The translations under genes were made by a program, and so were the position numbers. From a bacterium (GTDB taxonomy: Bacteria; UBA9089; CG2-30-40-21; SBAY01), in assembly GCA_040757115.1 (NCBI GenBank), contig JBFLYA010000196.1:1-6926 (forward strand): 6,926 nt of DNA, read 5' to 3'. The stretch's first letter is position 1. The number at the start of each line of letters is the position of its first letter. Positions 5,549 to 6,926 of this stretch are shown one piece after another. The notes beneath the pieces are model-generated. The model made no database searches, was not told where the DNA came from, and was given only the letters and a program-made list of their open reading frames with translations.

Positions 5549-6727
5549 ATGTGTTACGCTATACCGGCTAAGGTTGTTGAAATAAATGATAATATAGTTA
5601 CTGTTGATTACTTTGGGGAAAAGAGGAAGGCAAGAAATGACTTCTTTAAATTAACCCCAGGCGAGTATGTCTATGCTCAGGGCGGATTTATCATCCGACA
5701 GATACCTACCCCGGATGCCCTTTCTATCCTTAATACATGGCAAGATTACTTCTTCAAACTCAAAGAAACTGACTTAAGACTTACCCGCGAATCCAAAACC
5801 CTTTACCAACAAGCAAATTCTATTCGACAAAAACATCTGGGTAATGCCTGCTGTGTGCATGGAATTATAGAATTTTCTAACTGGTGTCAAAATAACTGCC
5901 TTTACTGTGGACTGCGTAGAGATAACACGGAAATTAAACGCTACAGAATGCAACCAGAAGAGATAATTGAACATTGTGCCTATGTGGTTAATGAATTAAA
6001 TTTTAAGGCATTAGTTTTACAATCAGGAGAAGACCTCTGGTATACAGAGGAAAAACTAATAACCATTGTTGAAAATATTATGAGGCGGACGCCTGTTTTG
6101 CTGATATTAAGTCTGGGCGAAAGGGATATAGCAATTTATGAGAGATTGTATGATGCAGGTGCTCGAGCAGTGCTTATTAGATTTGAGACAAGCAATCCGC
6201 AGCTTTATGAGAGATACAGACCCAACCATAAACTGAAAGATAGAATTAATTTGGTTAAGGAGTTATATCAGCTTGGTTATCTTATCTTTAGCGGATTTTT
6301 AGTCGGGTTACCGCAACAGACAGAGGAAGATATTCTTAACAATCTTGAGTTAACCGCCTCTCTTAATGCCGAGATGTTTTCTTTTGGTCCATTCATCCCT
6401 CATCCTCAGACACCCCTGAGCAATGCCGAAAAGCCATCCCTTGAAACGGCATTAACTACTGTCGCTCGGGCAAGGATAAGGTATCCTCAATCAAGGATAC
6501 TGGTGACTACTGCCTTAGAGACCATTGATAAGGAAGAAGGTCTAAAACGCGGTCTTTTGAGTGGTGGAAATTCTCTAATGATTAATCTTACCCCACAAAA
6601 ATATCGCCCCTTTTACGACATCTACCCAGGTCATACAGATGGAAATAAAACCTTTTCTGATAAGATAGAAGAAGTCGTAACATTATTGCAATCCATTGGC
6701 AGAGCACCTACAGATTTAGGGTTGTGA
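5549..6727 (+). CDS. hydE: HypC-HydE fusion protein
   Basis: 392 residues in two parts. Residues 1-70 are a complete HypC-like domain: MCYAIPAKVVEI with the essential Cys2, then the VDYFG strand, the PGEYVYAQGGFIIRQI strand and the final helix DALSILNTWQDYF. HypC carries the Fe(CN)2CO unit with HypD and delivers it to the large subunit. Residues from about 100 on are a HydE-type radical SAM enzyme: IIEFSNWCQNNCLYCGLRRDN gives the CX3CX2C ligands Cys113, Cys117 and Cys120, followed by KRYRM, LVLQSGEDL, SLGERD, GFLVGLPQQTEEDI, GPFIPHPQTPL and a terminal YRPFYDIYPGH, all typical of HydE. There are no cysteines for the optional second HydE cluster. The short N-terminal helical region of HydE appears to be partly replaced by the HypC helix. 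The start codon is four bases after the hydG stop, so the two are likely translationally coupled. A shared frame without stops makes this a true fusion. The role in [NiFe] assembly is inferred. Confidence 0.9.
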   Translation: MCYAIPAKVVEINDNIVTVDYFGEKRKARNDFFKLTPGEYVYAQGGFIIRQIPTPDALSILNTWQDYFFKLKETDLRLTRESKTLYQQANSIRQKHLGNACCVHGIIEFSNWCQNNCLYCGLRRDNTEIKRYRMQPEEIIEHCAYVVNELNFKALVLQSGEDLWYTEEKLITIVENIMRRTPVLLILSLGERDIAIYERLYDAGARAVLIRFETSNPQLYERYRPNHKLKDRINLVKELYQLGYLIFSGFLVGLPQQTEEDILNNLELTASLNAEMFSFGPFIPHPQTPLSNAEKPSLETALTTVARARIRYPQSRILVTTALETIDKEEGLKRGLLSGGNSLMINLTPQKYRPFYDIYPGHTDGNKTFSDKIEEVVTLLQSIGRAPTDLGL

Positions 6728-6898
6728 TGCTTACAACGGAACTTCCCCTCAAAAAGAGCCTATAGGTAAGTCAATTCAAAAGAGGGTGTTGAAAAAGTTC
6801 TCGCACCCAACAAGGGATTAAGACTAATAAGTAATTATTCCTTGACAATTTCTCATCTACTCTTACCTAAGAATTTTTTATTTTTTTTATTTTTTTAC

Positions 6899-6926
6899 TT
6901 GACAAAATTGATAATTTGTGCTATAC
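6899..6926 (+). promoter_or_regulatory. Sigma70-type promoter at the right edge
   Basis: TTGACA at 6899-6904 is a perfect -35 box. A 17-base spacer leads to TATAC at 6922-6926, which matches the first bases of a -10 box and is cut by the window end. It follows a T-rich stretch at 6872-6897. It would drive a gene starting beyond the window and marks the end of the hydrogenase operon. Confidence 0.5.

Noticed and set aside
5549-6727. BioB, PylB or HmdB instead of HydE for the radical SAM part
   Set aside because: EFSNWCQNNCLYCGLRRDN, LQSGED, GPFIPHPQTPL and the YPG end together match HydE best. BioB- and HmdB-specific motifs are not seen.
6784-6808. GGGTG...CACCC inverted repeat as terminator or insertion-sequence end
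   Set aside because: The stem is only five pairs with a 15-nt loop and no T-run follows directly. The flank GAGGGTGTTGAAAAAGTT vaguely recalls transposon ends, but there is no transposase or partner repeat in the window.
6868-6898. T-rich stretch as an intrinsic terminator
   Set aside because: No stable GC-containing hairpin lies just upstream, and it sits directly before the -35 box, so it may be an upstream promoter element instead.

Overview
The window carries a co-directional (+ strand) hydrogenase operon running from about 283 to 6727. Base composition is AT-leaning, strong AAAGGAGA-type Shine-Dalgarno sites precede most genes, and the proteins are oxygen-sensitive cytoplasmic types. 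Together these suggest an anaerobic bacterium, probably from an uncultivated lineage: the 9-bp SDK-coding repeats and four-helix-bundle suffix gene are, from memory, typical of environmental genomes. I cannot name the taxon from sequence alone.

Layout. Positions 3-125 hold the C-terminal remnant of a four-helix-bundle (23S rRNA intervening-sequence type) protein, cut by the window edge and ending early. A 157-bp spacer follows. Then come a cytoplasmic group 3 (Mvh-like) [NiFe]-hydrogenase small subunit (283-1209), its large subunit (1265-2707) and an M52-type maturation protease (2716-3216). Next are an unrelated four-helix-bundle suffix protein (3239-3808), an unusually short HypA-like protein without the zinc-finger domain (3864-4106), a full-length HydG-type radical SAM enzyme (4162-5544), and a fusion of a HypC domain to a HydE-type radical SAM enzyme (5549-6727). 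The last 199 bp are non-coding and end in a likely sigma70 promoter for a gene beyond the window. Four short arrays of a 9-bp repeat (consensus YCNGACNNG) lie in or beside the genes between 3181 and 4151.

How it may work. HydG and HydE are known for building the diiron site of [FeFe]-hydrogenases: HydG makes CO, cyanide and an Fe-CO-CN-cysteine synthon from tyrosine, and HydE processes that synthon. Here they sit in one operon with [NiFe]-hydrogenase structural genes, a [NiFe] protease and a HypA relative, and the HydE is physically joined to HypC, the [NiFe] chaperone that carries the Fe(CN)2CO unit. No HypB, HypD, HypE, HypF, HydF or HydA is present in the window. The most interesting reading, an inference, is a hybrid maturation route in which HydG/HydE chemistry supplies diatomic ligands or an Fe-CO-CN precursor to a [NiFe]-hydrogenase through the tethered HypC domain. 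This would offer an anaerobic CO source for [NiFe] cofactor assembly.
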